This document shows, piece by piece, positions 54,896 to 64,000 of a stretch of 64,000 bases of DNA. A program made the translations under genes and the position numbers. The notes under the pieces were generated by a model. That model was not told where the DNA came from and did not search any database. It was given only the letters and a program-made list of their open reading frames with translations. The stretch is taken from the NCBI RefSeq assembly GCF_041296385.1, contig NW_027184063.1, positions 1,302,001 to 1,366,000 of the forward strand. Reading direction: 5' to 3'. Every line of letters starts with the position of its first letter. Within the stretch, counting starts at the first letter, position 1. The DNA comes from Aphelocoma coerulescens. Taxonomy: Eukaryota; Chordata; Aves; Passeriformes; Corvidae.

Positions 54896-56603
54896 ATGAT
54901 GCCGTTGCAGGTGTTTCGGGCTTTGTCAAGTTCAGATAAGGATATTCCGGAGGATTCTCCCCTCGGGTGTTTGCTAAGTCATTGGAAGGAGGGTAAATTG
55001 GGACGGGAGCTGCGGAAAAGAGAATTGATTGATTATTGTAATAAGGTATGGCCTGAATATGAAACTGGGGGGATGCAGTGGCAGTGGAATGGCACTATTA
55101 ATTCTGAAATTATAACCCCCATGATGCGGTATTTACGGGAAAATGAGAAGTGGGATGAGATACCCTATTTGGATTTGTTTTATCAGCTAATAGGAAAAAA
55201 GGACTGGCAGAGGAAATGTGGAATGATGGTGTTAGAAACGGAACCAGAGGAATGCGCGGGTTGTAAAGAGCGAAGGCTACGGTTTTCTGAGCCTGAGGAG
55301 GATGTGTCTTTGTTGGTATCACCATCCGACCCAGTCAACCTCCCCCTCCCGGACTCAGATTCTTCGGAAGAGGAATCTGACTCCGAGGAAGGAGAGAGGG
55401 AACGATCCCGAACTCCCGAGCCCAGGGAGAGAGGGAGGGAACAATCCCGAACTCCGCTCTCCCAGCGTACTCGCAGAGGGCGTCTGGACAGGGGAAAAAG
55501 CGCTTCTCGAGCACATCTAATGGCCCCATTGCGAGAAGCAGTTGGACCAACAGGGGATCGGGTCAGAGTGAAAGTTCCGTTTTCCCCCAATGATTTAATA
55601 ATTTGGAAGCAATCTGCAGGAGCTTATAGAGAAAATCCTGAAAAAGTGGCTCGGGTGGTGAAAATGGTAATAAAGACACAGAATCCGGACTGGAATGACC
55701 TACAGGTGTTGCTAGACTCGATAATGGATTCTACGGAAAAGGAGATGGTATTTAAAGCTATGTCTAATCGGGCAAGGGATATGATTCAGTTGCGAGCACC
55801 AGCACTACAAGGAATAGGGAATGTGAATGAAATAGTACCAAGGGAAGATCCAGAATGGAACCCTAATTTGGCAGAAGAGTATCATAGGTTGCAGGTTTAT
55901 CAGGAGCTGTTGGTGGAAGGAATTCAGAGGGGAATTCCAAAGACTTTAAATTGGTCTAAGTTGTATGCGGTAAGACAGGATAAGGTAGTCACCATCTGCG
56001 TTCTTGGAGAGGCTGAAAGAAATAGCGCGGAGGTATACAGACTTAGACGTGGAATCGGAGGCAGGAAAACTGCAAATGGCCTTGATATTTATGGGACAGT
56101 CACAGGAGGATATTAGGAGGAAGCTACAAAAGCTAGAAGGGAATGATACTCGGGACTTGGAGAAAATGCTTGAAGTAGTGTGGAAAGTGTACAATAATAG
56201 AGAGAAAGAGGCAGTGAAGAAGCAACAAGCAAGCATGTTGGCAGTGTTACAACAGGCAAGTCAGATGAATGTGAGAGGCTGGGGGAGGGGACGAGGCAGA
56301 GGAAACGGGGGCATGGGAAGAGGTGGTTTCGGAGGTTTTGTGAATCAGAATGTAGGGAACCAGATGATGGGTAGGGGTAGAGGTAAATTGGGGCCCAGTC
56401 AGTGCGCCCGATGCTTCGCCGAAGGTCATTGGAAGAATGAGTGCCCCCTCAATTTGGGGATGGGGACACCGATGAGTAACTTTCCAGGAGGGAATCCCAT
56501 GAATCAGGGAATGAATGCGAATGATGGGTTAAACCCTTTCGCGCCAGGACCACAAGGTGTCGCTCAAGCCTTTATGATGGGGAGCTATCAAAATCAGAGC
56601 TGA
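54896..56603 (+). pseudogene. gag: ERV-5 Gag, split by one frameshift
   Basis: I chose the first ATG (54896, MMPLQVFRAL). The frame reaches 22 codons further back to a TAA at 54827, with a very hydrophobic, ATG-less extension. The matrix is followed by an acidic, Arg/Ser-rich p12-like segment with repeated RSRTP/QSRTP (55350-55460). Capsid starts near 55550. Between 55976 and 55990 the frame changes by one base (the first frame runs on to 56116). The second frame carries SPSAFLERLKEIARRY, then an RGG-rich nucleocapsid (RGRGRGNGGMGRG) with one CCHC knuckle CARCFAEGHWKNEC. No PPxY, PTAP or YPxL late motif was found in Gag. It ends at TGA 56601-56603. Confidence 0.9.
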
Positions 56604-56607
56604 CTAG
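56601..56607 (+). promoter_or_regulatory. ERV-5 gag-pol readthrough stop, TGA-CTAG
   Basis: The gag stop is in frame with pol and is followed by CTAG. UGA-CUAG is a well-known leaky context in alphaviruses and several vertebrate mRNAs. Gammaretroviruses make Gag-Pol by stop-codon readthrough, here with UGA. A downstream pseudoknot was not folded. Confidence 0.8.
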
Positions 56608-59600
56608 ATAAAGATCTAAAAGTGGTCCTGGAAGTTGACGGGGGGCCCAGGGAATTTAGGGTAGATACAGGAGCCACTTTCTCTGCAATCAATGAACAAA
56701 TAGGACCGTTAAGTGATTCAGTTGTGAAAGTAGTAGGGGTGTCGGGGGAGGTGGTGGAGAGGTCATTCTTGCGGCCACTGGAAATCAAATTTGGAAACAA
56801 AGAATTGGATCACCAGTTTTTATATATGCCAAGCAGCCCGGAATGCTTGTTGGGGAGAGATTTATTATCGGCACTGGATGCAAAAATCATATTTGAGAAA
56901 GGGCGTGCTAAACTAGAAATCCCGGAGGGGAATCTGGCAAAACTTTTTGTGATTAAAGAGACAAAGACAGAGGAGATACCCCAGGAAATAGAGCAGGCAG
57001 TAGTCCCGTGGGTATGGGAAACAGGGACCCCGGGCAGATCCAGGGTAGCCGTTCCTGTGAAAATTGAATTAAAGGAAGGGGCACACCCGGTAAGAGTTCG
57101 ACAGTACCCTATCAGTTTGGAAGCCAGGAAAGGAATTGCCCCAATGATCACGCAATTTATAGCATTAGGGATTTTACAAGAATGCGAATCGGAATTTAAT
57201 ACTCCAGTCTTTCCGGTAAGGAAACCAAATGGGAAATACAGGTTGGTGCAGGACCTGAGAGCAGTAAATGCAATTGCCAAAGATATACACCCGGTGGTGG
57301 CCAATCCATATACATTGTTAACATCGATTTCTGAGAATTTTCAGTGGTTCACAGTGATTGATCTAAAAGACGCCTTCTTCTGCATCCCACTGGCCCCCGA
57401 GAGTCGACACATTTTCGCCTTTGAATGGGAAAGCCCAGACACTCGCCGCAAGCGACAGTTAACATGGACCAGGTTGCCACAAGGATTTAAGTGTTCACCC
57501 ACCATTTTTGGAAACCAGCTAGCAAAGGAGTTAGAGGAATGGAAAACTACCAAGGTAAAAGATTCTCCTTTTTCTTATGTTGTTTTACAATATGTGGATG
57601 ACATACTCCTGGGAACAGAGGAGCGGGGACTGTGCTCAAAGTTAACAATTAAACTATTAAACATGTTGGGTCAGGCAGGATACCGAGTATCCAAGGAAAA
57701 AGCGCAGCTGGTGCAACAGAAGGTGATTTATCTGGGATGTGAAATATCACAAGGAGTCAGGAGAATAGGGGTAAACCGCATTCAAGCCATCTGTGCAATC
57801 CCTGTACCACGAAATAATCAGGAACTAAGATCTTTCCTAGGAATGGTTGGCTGGTGTCGCCTGTGGATTCCGAATTTCGGACTTATGGCCAAACCACTGT
57901 ACGAAACAATCAAGGAACCCGAATTCAAGTGGGGTAAGACACAGCACAAGGCCTTTCAGGAATTGAAGCAAGCACTCAAAGAGGCCCCCGCTCTGGGTCT
58001 GCCTGACCTGACAAAAGACTTTCAATTGTATGTGCATGAAAGGCAGAGATTAGCTTTAGGAGTACTCACACAGTGATTGGGGTCATGGAAGAGGCCCGTG
58101 GGGTACTTCTCGAAACAGCTGGACATGGTGAGCAGAGGGTGGCCAGGGTGTTTGCGAGCAGTGGCTGCTACGGTAATCCTAATTCAGGAGGCACGGAAAC
58201 TGACACTGGGAAAACACATCACGGTATATGTACCTCACATGGTCATAGCCGTCTTGGAACAAAAAGGGGGGCATTGGCTCTCCTCCAGCAGAATGATGCA
58301 GTACCAGGCTCAGTTGCGGGAACAAGATGATGTTGAATTGAAAATAACCAACTATCTCAATCCAGCAGAATTCCTTAGGTCCACCCAAGAGGAAGGAGAA
58401 CTGGAGCATGACTGCGTGGAGGTGATCGAACAAGTGTATGCCAGCCGTGAAGATCTGAAAGATGTCCCGATGGCAGATCCCGATGTGGAGCTGTTTACGG
58501 ACGGATCCAGTTTTATGGAGCATGGAACCAGGTATGCAGGGTATGCTGTGGTGACACTCCAGGAAATAGTGGAAGCTAAAGCACTGCCTCCGGAAACTTC
58601 AGCGCAAAAAGCAGAAGTATGGGCGTTGGTAAGGGCATTGGTCCTTAGTAGAGACAGGAAAGTGAACATTTGGACTGATTCAAAGTATGCATTTGGTGTA
58701 GTTCACATCCATGGGGCTCTGTGGAAAGAAAGAGGACTTTTGATCTCTCAAGGCTCACAGATCAAACATAAGGAAGTAATAATTCAGTTGTTGGAAGCTG
58801 TACACTTACCTAAAGCAGTAGCGATCATGCATGTCCGAGGTCATCAAGCAGACTCCGGGAAGGAATTTCAGGGGAATCGGATGGCAGATGAAGCTGCGAA
58901 AAAGGCAGCCAGATTGGTCTGGACTCAAATGGCTCTGATACCGACAAGAGAAAATCCCGCTGCACCTTATTTGGAAGAGAAACCGTGCTACTCTCCGGAG
59001 GATGAACGGTTGGCACAATTCACTGGAGCAAGAAGGAATGTTGTAGGATGGTATGTAACACCGGTCGGACAAGTTATACTGCCAGTGGAATTAATGAAAG
59101 TAGTCATGAAAACTGAACATAACAAACTCCACTGTGGTGCAGAAGCATTGGTAGAACATCTAAAGAAAATAGTACTCTCTAATTCGATGATAACAATGGC
59201 CAGAAGAATAAATGCCACCTGCCCGATTTGCATTAAAAATAACCCGTTGGTTAGAAGACAAGTCCAAATGGGGAAAATACGTGTAGGGCCACAACCAGGG
59301 GATTACTGGCAAATAGATTTTTCCGAGTTACCAAAATCTCAGGCATACAAGTACTTACTAGTTTATGTGTGCACCTTTTCAGGATGGCCCGAAGCTTTCC
59401 CTTGCAGGACGAACCAGGCCAAGGAGGTAGTGAAAACCCTTCTCAAGGAAATTATTCCGAGGTTTGGGGTTCCTTTAGGAATATCATCAGATAGAGGACC
59501 ACATTTTACTGCAGGAATCGTGCAGGAAGTTTCTACTATTCTGGGAATTCAGTGGCACTTACACACCCCCTGGAGACCTCAATCTAGTGGTCAGGTGGAA

Positions 59601-60125
59601 CGAATGAATCAAACTCTGAAAAATCAAATTAAAAAGATTTGTCAAGAAGCTAAAATACAGTGGCCCCAAGCATTGCCTCTAGCCCTTCTGAGGATTAGGA
59701 TTAAACCATGAGAAAGGATAGGGGTAAGTCCGTATGAAATTTTGTACAGCAAACCATATCATGCTGTAACCTATCAAGGGGACCCACATGTAATTGGGGA
59801 TCAGATGATTGTAAATTATGTTTTGTCTTTAAATAAGACCCTTGCAGCACTGAGATCCACGCTGGAGTGGAATCGACCGTTACCTCTGGACACTCCTGCT
59901 CACGATATTCACCCAGGAGACCAAGTTTATGTGAAGAACTGGTCGGTGGAGCCTCTGAAGGAAACATGGGACGGCCCCCATCAAGTGATAATGACAACTT
60001 ACACCGCCGTCAAGGTCGACGGGATCAACAGCTGGATCCATTACACACGGGTCAAAAAGGTCCCCTCCCGATGGTCGGTGGAACCCCTATCTCCCACAAG
60101 AATGGTGTTCAAAGCCAAAAATTAA
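56607..60125 (+). pseudogene. pol: ERV-5 Pro-Pol with two in-frame TGA codons
   Basis: One frame runs from the gag stop to TAA at 60123-60125. Protease: FRVDTGATFSAI and CLLGRDLL. RT: VRKPNGKYRLVQDLRAVN, LPQGFKCSPTIF, catalytic YVDD at 57591-57602. A TGA at 58074-58076 falls between RT and RNase H. RNase H: ELFTDGSS, WTDSKYAF, HVRGHQA and MADEAAK. Integrase: zinc-binding H/H/C/C region near LHCGAEALVEH and CPIC, catalytic WQIDF, SSDRGPHF and QVERMNQ. A second TGA at 59709-59711 precedes the integrase C-terminal domain. The style is gammaretroviral. The stop of pol overlaps the env ATG (TAATG). Confidence 0.92.
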
Positions 60126-62707
60126 TGCTGTTGTTGTTACTCTTGAGTAAAATAATAATTGTTGAAACCTTTGTTAAAATCACAATACCTGAATCGAGGG
60201 TGTGGGTACCGGAGAATTCAAATGTAAATCTCACATGTTTGTTTGTCGATGACCAGGGAGCTGGATGGGACAGAGTCAGGGCACGATGGAAATGGATCAC
60301 CAAAGATCAAATTCAAGATAAAGGAGTAGAAACGGTCTGGGATGAGAAGCAGCAAAAAGGTAGGACTACCCTGCAGATATCCAATGTAACAAAGGCCAGA
60401 ACAGGGAAATATGCTTGTATAGTTTGGATAAAAGGGAGTTATGATTATGGATTCGTAAATCTTGACATTTTAAATATCTCCCAAACAGAACCGGAAAATA
60501 AGGTCCAGGTGACTCTCCCAAATGGGAAAGTAGATATGTGGGACGGACCTCCCCTCAGAATAAAATGTACTCATAAATTTGAAACAGGGTGTCAGAAACA
60601 GATTGGAATGAAATGGTGGAAATGGAACACAACACAGGAAATGTGGAATCCACAGGTACAAGGGACAAGTTGGTGGACGCAGGGAAATGAAAGCAGAGGA
60701 TGGTTGAATATAACGAACTCAGAGATTGGTAGATCGGAGGGTAAATACCTTTGTGTTCTTGTTTGTGGTAATAGGGGAGGTTATGGGGTCAGGAAGGTAG
60801 AAGTGGTATTACAACAGGATCGAGGAATCAAGCCTGAACAGAAAATATATAACGCAAAGGAAGGGCAGGATTTGGTTTTAAGATGTAGGATACCAACTGA
60901 AAGCTACACTGAGTATGAATGGTGGTTTGGAGGACAGAACTTGGTGGCTCAAGGGAAATATCAAATTAGAAGAAAACCCCAAGAAATAGTGTTAGTAATT
61001 AAAGAGGTCCTGGAACAGCAAGATAATGGACAATACTGGTGTTGGGTTGCTCAAGATGATTGGTGGGCAACCGGGATGATTAGTGTTTATGTTGAAAGAA
61101 CAAGGGTGACTCGGCAGGTACCAGAGGATGAAATCCGAACCAAACCAGAGAATCTGATTGTGGGGTTAATTAGGGATTTTGGGCAAACACAAAATGTATC
61201 AGCAATCACTGCATGTCTGCCTTTGCCCCATGTGGCAGGAGATCCTATACCATGGGGAATTATACCAGCTCCAGACATGCCTGCATCTAATTGAACAGTT
61301 ACCTTAAGTTGTACCCAGGAGACTAGGATCCGAACTAAATTGGTTAATCGGACAAATGTGATAAGGAAACACTGGAAAACCCCGGGGAACCGAGCAGATT
61401 GTTACAAGCTTCCGAATGCTGTATTTACCAAAATCGGAAGATTCCATGGAGTAGGATGGTGTGAATACGATGAGAGGCAAACGCTACAAGTCCCGGCAAC
61501 TGAACAATATTTTGAAATAATATGCCAGAATGTTACAAACACAACTACCATGGAGCAATGGCAGACAATCTGGGGACCTAGTTTGTTAGAAACCTATAGT
61601 TACATAGGAACAGTTCAATGGTGTATTTATTGGAAGGGACGGAAAAATCAAACTTACTCAAAGACCTATCAAGGACAGGGTAGTTGGAGAAAAGATGCAC
61701 CTGGAATGACCGATTGGAATTGCACTAAGGTCTTCACTTGTGACAGCCCAAGTGAGTCTGTGAGTCTACTGCCTGTAAAGGTACTTTTGAGATTTGGCTG
61801 TGAATGTAGGGGATATAACCACACGATAAAAGACAAAAATACAGAAGGAGAGTTAAACTGTAAAACTACATCAATCCGAGCTCCAGGAAATTTAGTTTGG
61901 GTAATGGGTCACGGACACTGGACCACTCATATGCCGGTAGATGGTCCAACTACACAAATTACTTTAGGAGTTCCAACTCTATGTCCTTTTTGGAAATCGA
62001 CAAAATTGACGGCCTCAGAAATACAAATGAGACATAAGCGAGATATAAGTCAGGAAATTGGAGACATAGGGTTAGAAGAAGGGGAAGATTGGCATGGACC
62101 TTCTTCAGGAGTTAAATTTGGGTGGGTATTAGAATCTCTCTTTGCACCAATATCATCATATCGAAGCAGGGAAATGTTGTACAAATTGTTGGGGCAAACA
62201 GAAAGGTTGGCGGCTGTGACCAAGAAGGGATTCAAGGACTTAAATCTGCAGTTACAAGCTACGTCTAGGATGACAATTCAAAATCGGATGGCTTTAGATA
62301 TGATATTGTTGAAGGAGCATGGCATATGTGGCTATCTGCATGGTAGAGATGATCATTGCTGCATTCACATCCCGAATGTTACACAGGAAGTAGAAAAGGA
62401 TATAAGTCAATTAGAACAGATTGAAGGAAAGGTGAATAATATTCAGAAAGAGGCAGAACATAATTGGGTTGGAGAACTGTTCAGCTCCCTGGGAATTCGG
62501 ATGTCCGGATGGATATCCTCAATTGTACAGTATGGAATCATGATTGTTATAATCATTTTAGTTGCCTTAATAGTATATAAGTGTCTTTTAGGAATGATTG
62601 TCAAGGAAGGTCAACACTCTCGGCGAATAATGAAGGCGATAATGCGAAGAGAAGTTCTGGCAGAACCAGCCACTCCACCTCCTGCTTATCGCGAAACGGC
62701 AACATGA
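60125..62707 (+). pseudogene. env: ERV-5 envelope with three N-terminal Ig-like domains
   Basis: ATG at 60125; signal peptide LLLLLLSKIIIVETF at residues 2-16. Ig-like domain 1 (about 17-117): C38, W55, and a closing TLQISNVTKARTGKYAC ending at C98. Domain 2 (126-231): C148, W164, and LNITNSEIGRSEGKYLC ending at C210. Domain 3 (234-324): C254, W266, and EQQDNGQYWC ending at C306. The B-strand Cys, C-strand Trp and [DE]xGxYxC signatures define Ig folds. A TGA lies at residue 390 (61292-61294). The same frame continues with a Cys-rich SU, the cleavage site RHKR (62030-62041), and TM with QNRMALDMILLKEHGIC, a CX9CC motif, an anchor (GIMIVIIILVALIVY) and a PPAY tail motif. No introns separate the Ig domains. 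As found, the product would end after the Ig region. Confidence 0.9.
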
Positions 62708-62751
62708 ATTGTTGAGCATCCTTGCGAACCCAGAAGAAGCTCGAAGGATGC

Positions 62752-62766
62752 TCAAAAGGGGGGACT
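62752..62766 (+). promoter_or_regulatory. ERV-5 polypurine tract
   Basis: AAAAGGGGGGACT sits directly before the 3' LTR. Confidence 0.85.
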
Positions 62767-63228
62767 TGTTACAAAAAGGATAGGATATTGGATTTTAGAA
62801 GTAGTAAGGCTAAGGCTCTGCTAGGCTGTAAGGCCTCAGGTGTAGAAATAGTTCTCTTGGGAAACAGGAATGGAATGTGCTGGGTGGGGAAGTTAGGAGT
62901 AGTGAATTAGCTGGGCATGGAGAACATGTCTAAAAGTAAATAGTTCTGGGTCGATATATGTGGCATGCAAGGGGGATTTCAGTGGTGGGAGTTCGTTGAG
63001 CATTATCTAAGACTAGACAACCATGAAGATATACGGCTTGGGGTATGATTATCAATTGTTAATGTTTTGTATGTGTGCCAATGTTTGAAACTGTATAAAG
63101 AGCTGAGTGAAACGATAGGTCTTTGGCAAGCCTGATTTGGGACACCAGTCCCCAGGTCCCCGGGCCCTGAATAAAGCACCACATAAACTGACTCTCTGTT
63201 GGTTTGTGTTTGTGGTCGGTGGGCAACA
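62767..63228 (+). repeat. ERV-5 3' LTR
   Basis: It is 462 bases. The differences from the 5' LTR are seen near the start (GGATAGG versus GGATAAG) and in AGCACC[A/G]CATAAA. Confidence 0.95.
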
Positions 63229-63232
63229 CCAC

Positions 63233-64000
63233 CTTCTCAGCTGATTGTATTTGTGTTCTCCTTTCCCTTCTGCCTTTCTTTGCCTGCTCTGTTTGTCTCT
63301 CAGTGTCTCTCTGCAGCCAGGGCAGCTCCCACCAAAGGCCCTCCCCTGATTTTGTTCCCAATCCACCAGCTAAAACAACCATGGATGAGGTGATGAAGGC
63401 TGGCAGTGAAATGTCACTGGAAGATCTTGCAGCACTTGGCTTTTGGCTCCTTCCTGAGACCTTTGCCTTCAAGGGCAGGAACATCTTCTCCTTGCTGGGA
63501 ACTGGAATTCCAGATGCCTGGAGGGTGTGCCGTGGATGCCAGAGGGGCATTCCCGAGGCTCGCAGGGTGCTGGTCCTGCCGTGCCTCCCACGGGAGCTGT
63601 GCAGGGCCAGGGGACAAGGTCCAGCAGCTGGGTGGGCTCCCAGAGCAGACAGCAAAGGCTGCTTTGCTGGACATTTCCCAGCACATTCCCAGCTGGAAGC
63701 AGAGGGAGGAAGGAAAGGCAAGCGAGTCCCTGCCAGAAGCCCGGAAGGATTGGGGTGGGAAGGGACCCTGCCCGTGGGTTAGTGGGCTGAAAGCCAAGTG
63801 GAGCAAGACCTTACAATGCCATCTCCCTGCCAGCCTGTGCTGCTGACAGGAGCAGGGTGCCACTTTAGCCCTCTGTGGGTGAGACCAAACTGTGCATTCC
63901 ACTCCCCTTATCTCATTTCTGATGAGCTGTTCATGATGGGTCCTTTGCAGGAGCTGCCCAGTGCACCCCCAACCCCTCAGGCTATGAGGAGCTGGCTGTT
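63233..64000 (+). other. Unidentified conserved block (copy B', continued)
   Basis: Reverse complement of 40280 to 39512. On the plus strand it reads MDEVMKAGSEMSLEDL as in copies A and B. The window ends inside it. Confidence 0.4.

Larger units (their letters stand above)
54027..63228 (+). mobile_element. ERV-5: young gammaretrovirus-like provirus with Ig-domain envelope
   Basis: The 462-base LTRs (TGTTAC...GGCAACA) differ at about 2 positions, so insertion was recent. The order is LTR, primer-binding site, splice donor, gag, pro-pol, env, polypurine tract, LTR. Gag and pol share one frame separated by TGA, as in gammaretroviruses. RT has YVDD, protease VDTGA, and Gag a single CCHC knuckle. 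Lesions seen: one frameshift in gag, two in-frame TGA codons in pol, one in env. Env is unusual in having three Ig-like domains upstream of the SU/TM region. It is inserted only in arm B'. Confidence 0.96.
50877..64000. repeat. Inverted repeat, right arm (B'), containing ERV-5
   Basis: Without ERV-5 it is the reverse complement of 43442 to 39512 along its whole length and runs off the window end. Minisatellite copy at 52990-53480; unidentified block at 53880-54026 and 63229-63900. The two arms are separated by 7.4 kb with ERV-6 and OR-2. Confidence 0.85.

Noticed and set aside
58074..61294. Recoding of the ERV-5 TGA codons as selenocysteine or programmed readthrough
   Set aside because: Only the gag-pol TGA has the CTAG context and expected position. 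The others fall inside conserved domains and look like lesions.
54023..63232. ERV-5 as a host gene with exons for the Ig domains
   Set aside because: The Ig frame is continuous, follows pol with a TAATG overlap, and lies between LTRs with a target duplication.

Overview
The window looks like part of a passerine bird MHC-type region, read from gene content alone. It carries MHC class II beta exon fragments next to C2H2 zinc-finger genes and avian OR14-like olfactory receptor genes, in duplicated blocks packed with avian endogenous retroviruses (ERVs). All host genes seen here are broken or partial. All calls come from reading the sequence and its translations; no database search was run.

Host layout. 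Block A (1-18430, minus strand) holds a class II beta remnant (540-1320), zinc-finger gene ZNF-1 (1700-2800), an unidentified block (3700-4520), a minisatellite (4850-5380) and olfactory receptor OR-1 (8015-17222), split by ERV-1. Block B (33263-50876) repeats this order: class II beta fragments (33843-34387 and 36531-37120) separated by an env-bearing element (ERV-2), ZNF-2 (37500-38720), the unidentified block, the minisatellite and OR-2 (48425-49358). From 50877 to the window end the sequence is the reverse complement of 43442 back to 39512, so B and B' form a large inverted repeat.

Retroviral layout. ERV-1 (8097-16365, minus) has a betaretrovirus-like gag-pro-pol and a gamma-type env. ERV-3 (about 23296-33842, minus) is an ERVL-like gag-pro-pol element without env. 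ERV-4 (25064-27346, minus) is nested in the ERV-3 integrase and carries a Y-box-type cold-shock domain ORF. ERV-2 (34388-36530, minus) keeps an alpharetrovirus-like env. ERV-6 (about 45290-46905, plus) is a gag fragment. ERV-5 (54027-63228, plus) is a young gammaretrovirus-like provirus whose envelope begins with three immunoglobulin-like domains. Solo LTRs lie at 19359-19814, 22302-22852 and 23331-23771.

The two most unusual items are the Ig-domain envelope of ERV-5 and the cold-shock domain between the LTRs of ERV-4. Order of events: ERV-3 entered class II beta exon 2 before the A/B duplication, because both copies share the junction. ERV-1, ERV-2 and ERV-5 occur in one copy only and came later. 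LTR pairs differ by about 3 of 253 positions in ERV-1, 2 of 462 in ERV-5, and roughly a dozen of about 292 in ERV-4, counted by eye.
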